Positions 35,087 through 44,163 are shown, counted from the first letter of the stretch. The stretch: 64,000 nucleotides of DNA from Bacillota bacterium (GCA_012838955.1 DUOH01000044.1:62001-126000); one strand, 5' to 3'. Notes: a model not told the origin generated them from the sequence alone. Numbers and translations: made by a program.

Positions 35087-35721
35087 ATGAAGACTGTCAG
35101 ACTAAATTCCGTCATCATCTTGGGTCTGCTGTTTATAAACAGTCTGCTTTTAACCGGATGTACTACATACAGCGGACTTTGGGATCGTTTCTGGGAACGG
35201 TTTGGCTTCAATCAGCCACGAATGGAAGAAAGGCAGGAGAGGCCTGAATGGTCTGGGCGTCCCGGGAATACGGAAAAGGAAGAAAACCTAGGTGACCATG
35301 GAGAACTGGTAGAAGAGGCGCAAAGAACCTTAAATGAATTGGAAGAAAAGGTCTTTACCCAGATCAATGATTACCGGATCTCCAAAGGTTTAAATACGTT
35401 AGCCAGTGATGAGCGTCTGGTGGAGCAGGCTAGAATACACAGTAGGAATATGGGCCGGGGTACGGTAGCCTTTGGCCATCAAGGCTTCCAGGAGAGAATC
35501 AAGGCAGCGGCCATTCCGTATAAATCTGCTGCCGAGAATGTGGCCTACACAAATCAATCCGATCCTGCCTCTGCTGCAGTAGAGGCAGGATCGCCAGTGA
35601 GGGGCACCGGTGGAATATTGAAGGCCGCTTTGACCTGACCGGTATCGGAGTGGTCCGGAACGAAGAGGGGATTTACTACTTTACTCAGTTGTTTCTCCTG
35701 TCCGGTGGGGGAGACGGTTGA
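35087..35721 (+). pseudogene. CAP/SCP-domain (YkwD-like) lipoprotein split by a one-base frameshift
   Basis: The frame from 35087 encodes a lipoprotein signal (lipobox LTGC, Cys25), a charged linker and a CAP domain (INDYRISKGLNTL, FGHQGF, AAENVAY). The domain then runs out of frame near 35589 and stops at 35638. The expected end of the domain (HRWNIEGRFDLTG, then YYFTQLFL) continues in another frame to TGA at 35721. One missing base in GAGGCAGGATC, where a Trp codon is expected, explains it. The break lies in a perfect palindrome. It may be a true mutation or an assembly error. CAP proteins of this type act at the cell surface; function is unclear. Confidence 0.85.
35560..35593. repeat. Perfect 13-bp-arm palindrome at the frameshift
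   Basis: CGATCCTGCCTCT (35560-35572) and AGAGGCAGGATCG (35581-35593) are exact reverse complements around GCTGCAGT, which itself contains the palindrome CTGCAG. The right arm holds the one-base loss that breaks the CAP gene. Confidence 0.95.
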
Positions 35722-35748
35722 GAGAAGAATGTATTATTGAATTTTGAA

Positions 35749-35784
35749 AGCAAACACTCCTGCGCTCTGTTAGGAGTGTTTGCT
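35749..35784. terminator. Strong hairpin between convergent genes
   Basis: AGCAAACACTCCT (35749-35761) pairs perfectly with AGGAGTGTTTGCT (35772-35784). No T-run follows on the plus strand, but the 13-bp stem between the CAP gene and the convergent glutamine synthetase suggests transcript end formation. Confidence 0.55.
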
Positions 35785-35878
35785 ATTGCCAATGATAAAG
35801 TATAAGTGTGGTGAAAACCTAAACACAGCCGTCAGTTGGCAACTGCGTTTATTACACTTTGCCATCCGGCGGCGGTTT

Positions 35879-37771
35879 CTAGAAGAAATTTCGCCGGTAT
35901 TCCGCGTAGAGCTTCTTGAGGATCTGCATTTTTTCGGCGATCACCAATTGCAAGCGGGAGACCTCCGGGTAATTTTTGTCGTCGATCGCCTGCCGTAACT
36001 GGGTAAATAAGGACAGCGACTCTGGACGATCTTTCATCAATTCCCGCTTCAGACCTTGAATTTTCTCAGCGCGCGCTTCGTCCAGGGCGGTTACTTCACC
36101 GTCATCCAGTAAGCGTAGGGAACGGATGACTTCCATGTTTTCCGGGAGGATGCGGTCTTTGAGTTCCATCACCCATTGATTCAGCATAGCCAGAGAATAG
36201 GATTGAATAATCTTGGAATCGAAGATATCTCCCTGCATGAGAACCCAGGTCTTTTCGGCGTATTTTTGTAGATTATCAATGGCCTCCCATACCGTAGACG
36301 GCGGTGTGCCGAAGAGCTTGTTCCTTTCCTCTTGGCCGTAGGCGTGAAAGACATCCTCTTCACTCCGGTACATCCGGTCGGTCTCCAAGTATTTTCCGGT
36401 TTCACCCGCGGCTTTGGAGAACTCTCGCTCCAATTCTGCGCTGGCACGTTTCTCTCTCACTACGTGGTTGATCCCATCCATAATTCCTTGATATAAGGCT
36501 GCTAAGGCCAGATAGGTGTTGGTGTGGGGGTTTGGCGCCCGGACTTCAAACCGAGTGGCCAGTGGATTATCGGTTTCCCGGATTAAACCTACCAGGACCG
36601 TACGGTTGCGGGAAGGGGTATTGACATCGTGTCCGACAGAAGCCACAATACAGACAGGAGCTTCAAAGCCGGGCTTCAACCGGTTGAAAGCGTCATTGGA
36701 GGCGGTGATAAAAGTGCCAATCACCTCATAGTTCTTTAGAATGCCCATTAGTGCGCCCCAACCCAGCGGACTGAGGTAGTCTTTACCGGGGTTTGCCGGG
36801 GAAAAAAGGTTCCGCACAGTACCGTCTTTTAAGCGTATAGCCAGTCCCACATGAGTATGTTCTCCGTTTCCGGCGATCTCCTCCATGGGTTTGGCCATAA
36901 AGGTCACTTCCAGGCCGTGCCGACGGAAGGTCTCTTTAATGATAATCCTGGCTACCAGTTCATTATCGGCTGCTTGTAAGGCTTCGGCGTATTTCCAATC
37001 AATCTCCAACTGTTCCATAACATGGGTCAAGCCGCCGTCCTGGGTAATTTGGGCCTTGATCCCACCGACTTCTTTGTGTCCCATCTCCGGCTCTAAACCA
37101 TATTTTTCCAGAAGAAGCAGAGAATGCTCAAGGGCTGTCCTGACCACGCCTTTTGTTCGTTTCCAGTATTGTTCCTGTAACACCTGGGAGACAGTGAGCT
37201 GTTCTATTTCTGCTTTTTCATTAGGAGTTTTAACCCAGAATTCAAGCTCTGTAGCTGAGGTCAAGGTGACGTCCTGGATTTCATCGGCTTTGAAACCGTA
37301 CGCTTCGGCAAACTCCGGGTTGGCTCTAAGTAATTCCGGGACTTCTTTCTTTACCCTTTCCATCGCTCGGAGCAGGATGGAGCGGGAATCGATCCGTTTT
37401 CCCGAATGAATCAAAAAAGATGGAATGCGTAGGGTGCCAATGGGCTTACCGGAGGAGTCCAGGTGTTCAAAGTTATAATCGATGAACCAATTTACGGAAT
37501 GGTCAGCCTCAAAGTCCACTTTTCCATTGTTCAAGGTGGCGATTCCGGGTAGGACCACGCTTGAACCGTCTGTTTGCACTCCACCGGTGAGGAATTTATC
37601 CGGATCTTTCAAAAAATTAGAGATTGGGATCTTTTCGTCCGTATCATTACCGCCCAAGTCCACCCCGACCATGGAGACGAATTTTATCTCCGGATGGGCG
37701 GTGAGCAATTTCTTCAGTTCTTTGACATTTCGACATTCCGGCGGGATTATATAGATCAGCTCATCAGTCAT
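35879..37771 (-). CDS. Large (630 aa) glutamine synthetase-type enzyme
   Basis: The catalytic GS motifs are present: ATELEFWV, NGEHTHVGLAIR, PSRNRTVLVG-like, and TRFEVRAPNPHTNTYLALAA. GS makes glutamine from glutamate, ammonia and ATP. The protein is longer than GSI (about 450-470 aa) and shorter than GSIII (about 700 aa), with an added C-terminal helical region (about 520-630). Such long GS forms occur in anaerobic Bacillota; whether it is the assimilatory enzyme is not certain. It has its own promoter and no neighbour in nitrogen metabolism. Confidence 0.85.
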   Translation of the reverse strand: MTDELIYIIPPECRNVKELKKLLTAHPEIKFVSMVGVDLGGNDTDEKIPISNFLKDPDKFLTGGVQTDGSSVVLPGIATLNNGKVDFEADHSVNWFIDYNFEHLDSSGKPIGTLRIPSFLIHSGKRIDSRSILLRAMERVKKEVPELLRANPEFAEAYGFKADEIQDVTLTSATELEFWVKTPNEKAEIEQLTVSQVLQEQYWKRTKGVVRTALEHSLLLLEKYGLEPEMGHKEVGGIKAQITQDGGLTHVMEQLEIDWKYAEALQAADNELVARIIIKETFRRHGLEVTFMAKPMEEIAGNGEHTHVGLAIRLKDGTVRNLFSPANPGKDYLSPLGWGALMGILKNYEVIGTFITASNDAFNRLKPGFEAPVCIVASVGHDVNTPSRNRTVLVGLIRETDNPLATRFEVRAPNPHTNTYLALAALYQGIMDGINHVVREKRASAELEREFSKAAGETGKYLETDRMYRSEEDVFHAYGQEERNKLFGTPPSTVWEAIDNLQKYAEKTWVLMQGDIFDSKIIQSYSLAMLNQWVMELKDRILPENMEVIRSLRLLDDGEVTALDEARAEKIQGLKRELMKDRPESLSLFTQLRQAIDDKNYPEVSRLQLVIAEKMQILKKLYAEYRRNFF

Positions 37772-37863
37772 GGTTCTTCACTCAACTTCCTTTACGATAT
37801 CGAAGAATACTTCATTGGATTATTTCCCGGAATTACTCCAATTTCAGTGAAGTTAATAATTGT

Positions 37864-37892
37864 ATTATAACAGGAAGAGTTAAGCCAGTAAA
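37864..37892 (-). promoter_or_regulatory. Promoter of the glutamine synthetase gene
   Basis: On the minus strand TTTACT (37887-37892) and TATAAT (37864-37869) are 17 nt apart, giving a leader of about 85 nt. The leader contains TTGG..TAATT/AAT.ATCCAA, a weak stem. No clear GlnR box was seen. Confidence 0.6.
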
Positions 37893-37970
37893 ATGGATCA
37901 GTTATTTTTGCAAAGATTTAAAGAAGCGAGTAACCTTTATTCATTGTTATTCGGTAAAGTCCGGTTCCGC

Positions 37971-38570
37971 TCAGGACTTTTTCCGGACAAAAGGCACAAA
38001 GCGGACAAACCCGTGATTTTCCTTGTGATATATGCCGTTGCGGCGGAGAATCCGCCACAGGATCTGGATGGCGTTAGCAGGACCTACAGGTAAAACCAGA
38101 CGGCCACCTTCAGCCAACTGTTTTTGTAGGGGGGAAGGGATCTCCTCATGGGCGGCTGTGACAATAATGGCTTCAAAGGGGGCTGCTTCTTCCCAGCCAT
38201 AGTAACCGTCACCGATCCTAAATTCTATATTGGTGTAACCCAAGGATTCAAGGGTTTGGCGGGCTTTATGAGCCAGAGGTGGTATAATCTCGATGGTATA
38301 TACCTTTCTGGCAATTTCAGCCAGAATAGCCGTTTGATAGCCGGAACCCGTTCCCACTTCTAAAACACGATCCGTATCTTTCAATTCAAGGAGTTGGGTC
38401 ATGAGGGCGACAATATAAGGTTGGGAGATGGTTTGTCCATAGCCGATGGGTAAAGGTTGATCTTCATAAGCATAGGAAAGATCATCCGGCAAGACAAAAC
38501 GATGGCGGGGAACTTTTGCCATGGCCGTCAATACTTGCGGATCCTTTATTCCTTTCTCCTCCATATCCAT
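37971..38570 (-). CDS. pcm: Protein-L-isoaspartate O-methyltransferase
   Basis: Pcm methylates isoaspartyl residues to start their repair. The family blocks AMAKVPRHRFV, YGQTISQPYIVALMTQLL, LEVGTGSGYQTAILA and VTAAHEEIPSPL are present. At 199 aa it is a little short, as the usual N-terminal helix is abbreviated (start MDMEEKG). No strong ribosome-binding site is seen at ATG 38570. It stands between glutamine synthetase and the amidase-domain gene. Confidence 0.9.
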   Translation of the reverse strand: MDMEEKGIKDPQVLTAMAKVPRHRFVLPDDLSYAYEDQPLPIGYGQTISQPYIVALMTQLLELKDTDRVLEVGTGSGYQTAILAEIARKVYTIEIIPPLAHKARQTLESLGYTNIEFRIGDGYYGWEEAAPFEAIIVTAAHEEIPSPLQKQLAEGGRLVLPVGPANAIQILWRILRRNGIYHKENHGFVRFVPFVRKKS

Positions 38571-38773
38571 CTTTAGACCCCGGAATCATTGCTTTATCTT
38601 TAACTTGTGCGTGCTGAAGATTTTCTCACAGTAAGCCACTAGTTTACTTGGTGACTTTTCTGTTTTTCCTAATTCCGGGTAGTTTCACCTCCCCATTTAC
38701 CACTATTACCCGGCAGTTGAATTCTATACGCTCTTCAAAAAACCTCTTCCCGAATTTACCGGTGTCACTCCGT

Positions 38774-38804
38774 ATTTTATTAATAAAATATGTTTTATTA
38801 ATAA
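38774..38804. repeat. AT-rich palindrome with direct repeat
   Basis: ATTTTATTAATAAAAT (38774-38789) is a perfect palindrome, and TTTTATTAATAA recurs at 38793-38804, overlapping the stop of the amidase-domain gene. It might act in transcript end formation on the minus strand. Confidence 0.5.
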
Positions 38805-39934
38805 TCTACCCTGACCAGCCAGAACTTTATCCCGCGGTCACTCCATCCTAGATCCCAAGGAACGTGATACCTGTCGGCATTATGACTATTGACAAAGGTA
38901 TATCCTTTGCTGTCGGCTCCAGTTACCACGGAAATATGCGTGACCCTTCCCTTTTTCTCATAGGCGATAAAATCGCCGGGCAATAACTGATAAGAAGCCT
39001 CCAAGACCTGGTCGTAGGTACCATAGGTGATCAGGGAGGCTCTTTTACTGCTCAACATAAAGTCTTTGAAGGCTTGCGCGTTGACCCAGGCTTGACTTCC
39101 GCCCCGTTGATAATTCCAAACGCTGGTCTTCCGAAACTTCCCCCCCTCATGCAGAATTTGTGAAGCAAAGTTGGCGCAGTCACCACCGAAAGGATTATAG
39201 TTTCTGTATTTTTTATTATAAGCATATTCATACTCCTCATCCGCAGCTGCTCCGCAATAACGGTCCGCATAAGCCACAGCCTCGAGTCTTCTCTGCTCAA
39301 GTTGGGAAAAGTCCCGTGCGTTCCCGGCTTTAATGCGCTCCTTGTTTTCTTTGGTCTTAATATTGTCCAGCCGTAGAGAATCGGCGAAGGGATCCGTATA
39401 CCATTCCCTACCAATCAGCCACTTTTGGTCGAGTATTTTCAAATCAAGCAGGTGATAGGTACCGATCCTAAACATATTTACTTTAGCGGTTAAAGCTTGC
39501 GGAAGAGCATCTTCATAAATGTATTTGTACTCTGTTGAAGCCACAATGTTTGAGGTGATGGTGTCTTTCTTCTTCTTAACCCACCTAACGCGCAGCTTGG
39601 TTTTTATATCAATAAAACGGACCCCCTGTTTATCTGCCCAGTTATGCAAGTATCTCATTCTGCGGGCCTGATGTTCGAAAGCCCAACGTCCTACCGTTTG
39701 CCCGGTGTCATATAGGAGTTCAATCTTCTTTATGTCATTGGCTAAGAGCATTCGATTGCGATAATTAAAGAGTTCTTGGAGGATTACGGACATTTCCTCT
39801 TGATCAATCAAGTCTTTGTTGGAAGGGAGGGAATGTTCTGAATTCAGCTTCAGTAAAAATACAGCACAGAAGATGATGAGGATGAAGAATAAGCCATGGA
39901 TGGCAAATGTTTTCAGTTTTATAACCAGAAACAT
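38798..39934 (-). CDS. Membrane-anchored amidase-domain protein (Amidase_6, cell-wall type)
   Basis: It has an N-terminal membrane helix (about residues 10-32) and an exported body of 340 aa. The C-terminal domain has the papain-like amidase_6 pattern: YNPFGGDCANFASQ (catalytic Cys) and RVTHISVV (His), with PGDFIAYE and NSHNADRYHVPW. Such proteins are predicted cell-wall amidases or peptidases. The middle part (about 60-200) is helical, unassigned. ATG at 39934 follows GGAGGAG. It is likely monocistronic; the upstream gap of 400 bases contains a GC-rich structured segment serving the opposite strand. Confidence 0.85.
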   Translation of the reverse strand: MFLVIKLKTFAIHGLFFILIIFCAVFLLKLNSEHSLPSNKDLIDQEEMSVILQELFNYRNRMLLANDIKKIELLYDTGQTVGRWAFEHQARRMRYLHNWADKQGVRFIDIKTKLRVRWVKKKKDTITSNIVASTEYKYIYEDALPQALTAKVNMFRIGTYHLLDLKILDQKWLIGREWYTDPFADSLRLDNIKTKENKERIKAGNARDFSQLEQRRLEAVAYADRYCGAAADEEYEYAYNKKYRNYNPFGGDCANFASQILHEGGKFRKTSVWNYQRGGSQAWVNAQAFKDFMLSSKRASLITYGTYDQVLEASYQLLPGDFIAYEKKGRVTHISVVTGADSKGYTFVNSHNADRYHVPWDLGWSDRGIKFWLVRVDY

Positions 39935-40159
39935 CCTTTCTCCTCCCGGGTTTGTTTTTTCTCTGCTTTATATGCATACTTTTTTAATTTATATGTGTTT
40001 AATTTTAGAGTAAGAAGTCTATTTCGTACTTCATCTTCAAATTTTACCATTTGAAAGTGGCGTTGCTCAGGCAGTATGGAGTAGTCACTGGTGGAGGGTA
40101 CGCATAGACTATTTAAGCAAAAAATGGTATTATTAAGTTGCGCTTAGGCCAAAGCATCT

Positions 40160-40336
40160 TGATTGTAAAACCGTGTCGAACCTTGTTGGGATCAATTTGT
40201 GGTTCAAGGGGTGTGGCCCGTGCAGGAGCGCGTAGTGGACCCGGCGCCCCCTAGACCAGTGTGGAAGCGTTGGATTTATAAAACCGGCTCAGCGAAGTGG
40301 GTCGCGTTAGTAGCGCATGCCGGAATCAGGTGAATC
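40160..40336 (+). other. GC-rich, hairpin-rich leader before the hydantoinase-like gene
   Basis: Unlike the AT-rich DNA before it (39935-40159), this stretch has several stems: CCTTG/CAAGG, GGGGTG with CGCCCC (about 40207-40249), and CCGGC with GCCGG (40284-40322) enclosing GCGA/TCGC. It runs to the ribosome-binding site of the next gene. No tRNA fold and no known riboswitch consensus was found. Confidence 0.4.
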
Positions 40337-40339
40337 GTG

Positions 40340-42082
40340 ATGAGATATATAATTGGAATTGATGTAGGCGGTACGAACACCAATGCCTGCTTATTACAGA
40401 TCGATGAAGCACACCAAGGCCAAGTGGTGAAGATGGCCAAGACCCCTACTGTCCACGAAAATCTACTCTTCAGCACCAAACAGGTGTTGGCTGAGATTAG
40501 TAGGGACTTAACTGTTCAGGACTGGACTGCTTTGGAAATCCACTTAAGCACCACCTTGATTACTAATGCCATTGTGGAAGGTAAAGGTGATCCCGTGGCA
40601 ACCATTGTCAGTCCCGGCCCCGGCCTTTGCCTGGCAGACGCGGGGCTTTCCATCCCCCTTTCTTCTGTGGGCGGGGCCATTGACCACCGGGGCAGGGAGA
40701 CCGCTCCTCTTGACATGGATGAAATCCGGAACGCCCTGCGCGGAGCAGACCGCCAGGGTGCAAAGGTAGTGGCGGTTGTGGGAAAATTCTCGCCCAGAAA
40801 TCCAAAGCACGAATTGGCCATAGAAGATCTGATTAAACGGGAGTTTCCAGAGTTTTACCCGCCAACCCTTGGGCACAGGCTCTCCGGTAGGCTAAATTTT
40901 CCCCGGCGGGTGAACACCAGTTACCTTAATGCGATGGTAGCCAGATTGCAGCGGGAATTCATCGTCAAGATCAGCCAGACTTTGCAGGAAAAAGGGTTGA
41001 GTCTATCCCCGGACCCCCGGGAAGTTCCGGAGCGGCCAAGACGGAAAGTTTTTTTACTAAAGGCGGACGGCGGAACCATCAGTCTGGAAAAGAGTGTGAC
41101 CCGCCCCATCGAGACCATCCTGTCTGGACCGGCCGCCAGTGTGATGGGGGCGTTGGCCTTGACTGAGGCGCGAGACTCCTGTACGGTGGTGCTGGATATT
41201 GGTGGGACCACTACTGATCTTTCCATTCTGGTTCATGGTAAACCCTTGGCGGAAAAAGACGGGGCTGAAGTCGGTGGCTATAAAACTGTTGTTCCGGCCT
41301 TTTTCTCCCGTTCAATCGGTTTGGGAGGAGACAGTGTAGTTCGGTACCAAGCCGGCCGGATTAGAATCGGACCGGAACGGGCGGGAAAAGCCGCTGCCTT
41401 AGGCGGAGACTCCTTGACTCCGACTGACGCGATCGTCCTTACGGACGGTGGCTCTTTTGGTGATCGCCACCGGGCGTTGGCAGTGATGAAGGAGTTTTGC
41501 CAAAAAACCGGCGGTTCTCTGCAGGAAAGAGCGGAAGAGATTAATCAAGCCTTTTGTCAGCAGGTTGTCCAAGCGATAAACGGGATTTTTGCCTATCTAA
41601 ATTCGAGACCTGTATATACAGTTTCCGAAGTTTTGACGCCCCGGGAGCTGAAGCCGGAGAAACTAATCGGCCTGGGCGGCCCGGCCGCTTACTATCTACC
41701 GAGAATCGCCCGGCTGTTGGCTGTACCTTATGAGGTCTTACCCCATTATGAAGGAGCGAATGCCATTGGCGCCGCGGCTAGCAGGCCGACGGCCTCCATA
41801 TCCTTGCGCGTGGATACCGCATTCGGAAGAGCGATGGTTCCGGAGTTGGATTTTGTTTCAAGCTTGTCCCACCCGGCGCTCTTCGATCGCAAAAAAGCCG
41901 AACAATTAGCCATTAAGAGTGTGAAAGAATACGCCGGACAAATCGGGGCGCTTCATCCCGGAGCTCGGTTTGAAGTGGATGAAGAAGAAGTCTTCAATAT
42001 GGTCAGGGGTTTTCGTACAGTTGGTAAACTCTTTTCCTTACGAGCCCAAGTAAAACCGGAGGTGATCAAGGTATCACCTTGA
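40340..42082 (+). CDS. Hydantoinase/oxoprolinase-family protein (HyuA-like, ASKHA fold)
   Basis: The 580-aa protein belongs to the hydantoinase A/5-oxoprolinase group: IGIDVGGTNTNACLL (first phosphate loop), STTLITNAIVEGKGD, GPAASVMGALAL, VLDIGGTTTDLS, IGLGGDS and the late GLGGPAAYYLP. These ATP-using enzymes open cyclic imides such as hydantoins or 5-oxoproline, normally with a partner subunit (HyuB), which is absent here. Some act instead in acetone or acetophenone carboxylation. ATG at 40340 follows AGGTGA. A histone-deacetylase-like gene follows after 33 nt; their common substrate is unknown. Confidence 0.88.
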   Translation: MRYIIGIDVGGTNTNACLLQIDEAHQGQVVKMAKTPTVHENLLFSTKQVLAEISRDLTVQDWTALEIHLSTTLITNAIVEGKGDPVATIVSPGPGLCLADAGLSIPLSSVGGAIDHRGRETAPLDMDEIRNALRGADRQGAKVVAVVGKFSPRNPKHELAIEDLIKREFPEFYPPTLGHRLSGRLNFPRRVNTSYLNAMVARLQREFIVKISQTLQEKGLSLSPDPREVPERPRRKVFLLKADGGTISLEKSVTRPIETILSGPAASVMGALALTEARDSCTVVLDIGGTTTDLSILVHGKPLAEKDGAEVGGYKTVVPAFFSRSIGLGGDSVVRYQAGRIRIGPERAGKAAALGGDSLTPTDAIVLTDGGSFGDRHRALAVMKEFCQKTGGSLQERAEEINQAFCQQVVQAINGIFAYLNSRPVYTVSEVLTPRELKPEKLIGLGGPAAYYLPRIARLLAVPYEVLPHYEGANAIGAAASRPTASISLRVDTAFGRAMVPELDFVSSLSHPALFDRKKAEQLAIKSVKEYAGQIGALHPGARFEVDEEEVFNMVRGFRTVGKLFSLRAQVKPEVIKVSP

Positions 42083-42115
42083 CAGAGCGTTGAGTTATTA
42101 GGAAGGAAGAGTTAT

Positions 42116-43459
42116 TTGGAAGAGAAAGAAGCATGCACCGTTCACGACTTAGGGCTTGTCTTTTTCCCCGCCTTTGACTGGGCGATCTCTCCGGATCACC
42201 CGGAGAGGGAGGAACGTCTGCTTTATACTCGCGATCAACTGATGGAGGAAGGTCTTCTGGATCTGCCGGGCATCATTGAATACAGGCCGGAGATTGCCAC
42301 GGAGGATGATCTGAAGCGTACCCATATTTGTATACCGTCGGTTCCTGTTGTGGCCTCCAAGTCCCATTTAATTGCGGCCGGGGGAAGTATTACCGCAGCC
42401 AAAGCAGTGATGGAGGGCAGGGTGAAGAAGGCCTTTGCTCTGTTGCGCCCTCCCGGACATCATGCTATGCGCCTTGTTCACGGCTCACGGGGTTTTTGCA
42501 CAATCAATAATGAAGCGATCCTTATTGAGTATTTACGTAAAAATTATGGCTCCCGTTTAAAAATCGCGGTGGTCGATACAGACGCCCACCACGCCGATGG
42601 TACGCAGGATATTTACTATAACGATCCGGACGTCCTGCACATCTCAGTGCATCAGGACGGCCGGACACTCTATCCCGGTAGTGGCGGCCCGGATGAACTG
42701 GGAGGGCCCGGGGCGTACGGGATGACCATAAATATTCCTTTGCCGCCGGGAAGCGGCGATCGGGAATTACTTTTTGTCACGAAGCACCTAATCTTGCCGA
42801 TCCTCCAAGAATATCAGCCGGATATAATAATCAACGGTGCCGGCCAGGATAACCACTATTCGGATCCGTTAACCCATATGCAAGTCACCGCCGAGGGGTA
42901 CGCCGAATTGACCAGGTTGTTGCAACCTGATATCGTTGTTTTAGAGGGCGGATATGCCATTGAAGGCGCGCTTCCCTATGTTAATTTAGGAATTATTCTA
43001 GCCTTATTGGGTATGGACTACTCCCGGGTGCAGGAACCCAATAAAGAAAGAGACCTAGTTATAGCGGCGCCGGAGGTGTTAGAAACGGTGAAGCAAGTAG
43101 TAGGCTTCCTCCAAGAAGTGTGGAGTAAACGAAGAGATATTAACCTGGACAAAATCTTCGGTTCCGATCCCTGTTGGCGGAGAAAACGTTTTATCTATTA
43201 CGATACAGATGATATTCACGAACAGCAAGGGGATCAGATCAGAAGATGCGCTCTGTGTAGCGGGTATCGGGTTATTCACTCTTGGGCGCAAAAAAGAAAC
43301 GCCAGGGAAAGTAGGGTGGCTGTGGTACATCTTCCTTGGCACGCTTGTACGGAATGCCGGAACAAAGCAGAGGAAGCATATGACCGGTTAAATCCCGGCG
43401 CCCAACTGGATCGGGTTTATCTGCAAGATGTGGAGAACGATCTTTTTCTGGAAAAATGA
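42116..43459 (+). CDS. Histone-deacetylase-like (AcuC/aminohydrolase) protein with C-terminal zinc ribbon
   Basis: The first about 320 aa form an HDAC fold with the catalytic and zinc ligands LRPPGHHA (H115, H116), DTDAHHADGT (D154, D156, H158), D245 and EGGY. In bacteria these proteins deacetylate polyamines, acetyl-lysine or acetoin-type substrates. Unusually the protein adds a tail with C378/C381 and C411/C414, a treble-clef or zinc-ribbon-like module. TTG at 42116 follows GGAAGGAAGAG by about 8 nt. Its final codons overlap, antisense, a truncated radical SAM gene. Confidence 0.85.
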   Translation: MEEKEACTVHDLGLVFFPAFDWAISPDHPEREERLLYTRDQLMEEGLLDLPGIIEYRPEIATEDDLKRTHICIPSVPVVASKSHLIAAGGSITAAKAVMEGRVKKAFALLRPPGHHAMRLVHGSRGFCTINNEAILIEYLRKNYGSRLKIAVVDTDAHHADGTQDIYYNDPDVLHISVHQDGRTLYPGSGGPDELGGPGAYGMTINIPLPPGSGDRELLFVTKHLILPILQEYQPDIIINGAGQDNHYSDPLTHMQVTAEGYAELTRLLQPDIVVLEGGYAIEGALPYVNLGIILALLGMDYSRVQEPNKERDLVIAAPEVLETVKQVVGFLQEVWSKRRDINLDKIFGSDPCWRRKRFIYYDTDDIHEQQGDQIRRCALCSGYRVIHSWAQKRNARESRVAVVHLPWHACTECRNKAEEAYDRLNPGAQLDRVYLQDVENDLFLEK

Positions 43460-43899
43460 TCATGGGCTAGGTTGTTCTGGGCAGAGAGGAACTGCGGCAG
43501 GTAATGGGAGGGGGAGACCAGGTTGATGTTGTGGCAACCTCTCTCCTCCAAACACAGCATGATTTCTCCCAGTCTTTGAGTAGAGAAAGTCTCTCCTTCC
43601 CGTAGCTGGCTGATGTCCCAGTTCTGACAGAAGACACACTGAAGATTACAACCTGTAAAAAATATCGTACCGGAGCCTCCCGTCCCCACCAGCACATCTT
43701 CTTCACTGTAATGCGGGCCGTAACCGGAGATTTGTACGTTATCTCCGGCCTGACGGACCCCTTTTTCTCCTCTTAACCTGTTGACTCCGCAGAGGTGTGC
43801 GCATAAAGCACAATATTCCGACTCTTTCCAGGCCTTCTCCTTTCTGACCGATAGTTCACCGGTATGTGCCAAAGCACGGTAAATAAGATATTCTTTCAT
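43417..43899 (-). pseudogene. Truncated radical SAM (PflA-type activating enzyme) gene
   Basis: The N-terminal half of a radical SAM protein of the putative PFL-activase-like group is clear: CALCAHLC (30-37), FFTGCNLQCVFCQNW (C84-x3-C88-x2-C91 cluster), and INLVSPSHYLPQFL. The usual about 300 aa are missing beyond residue about 145, where the frame runs antisense into the end of the HDAC-like gene and stops. A deletion or rearrangement at about 43460-43490 has therefore removed the 3' half. The product cannot be a complete enzyme. Confidence 0.8.
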
Positions 43900-44122
43900 A
43901 ATAATATCCCCGTGATGACCCGAAGATTTGTTGAGCCTTTCCCATTCAGGCCGTCCAACGGTTGTTAAGATGAAAAGTGAAGCGGAAGAGGGCTTTAATC
44001 AGATTGTCCAAACCGGCCGGAGTTTTATCTTCCCCATACTTGGAGTATACCAGAGAAAAGTCTGTTACAGAGGATACGATTCACATAGTCAGTAAGTCAT
44101 TGATGAAAATTTGAGTAAATTA

Positions 44123-44163
44123 TTGACATTTATTAGTATGATTAGTATAGTTAATCTATACTA
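44123..44163 (+). promoter_or_regulatory. Promoter with palindromic operator for the GntR gene
   Basis: TTGACA (44123-44128) and TATAGT (44146-44151) are exactly 17 nt apart. The palindrome TAGTATAG (44143-44150) / CTATACTA (44156-44163) covers the -10 box, the place for an autoregulating GntR repressor. The rest of 43900-44122 shows nothing else. Confidence 0.75.

Noticed and set aside
38774-38804. An origin or AT-rich replication element
   Set aside because: Short palindrome only; no DnaA boxes or replication genes nearby.
40160-40336. A tRNA or rRNA fragment
   Set aside because: No cloverleaf, no GTTCRA T-loop and no CCA-type end could be placed.
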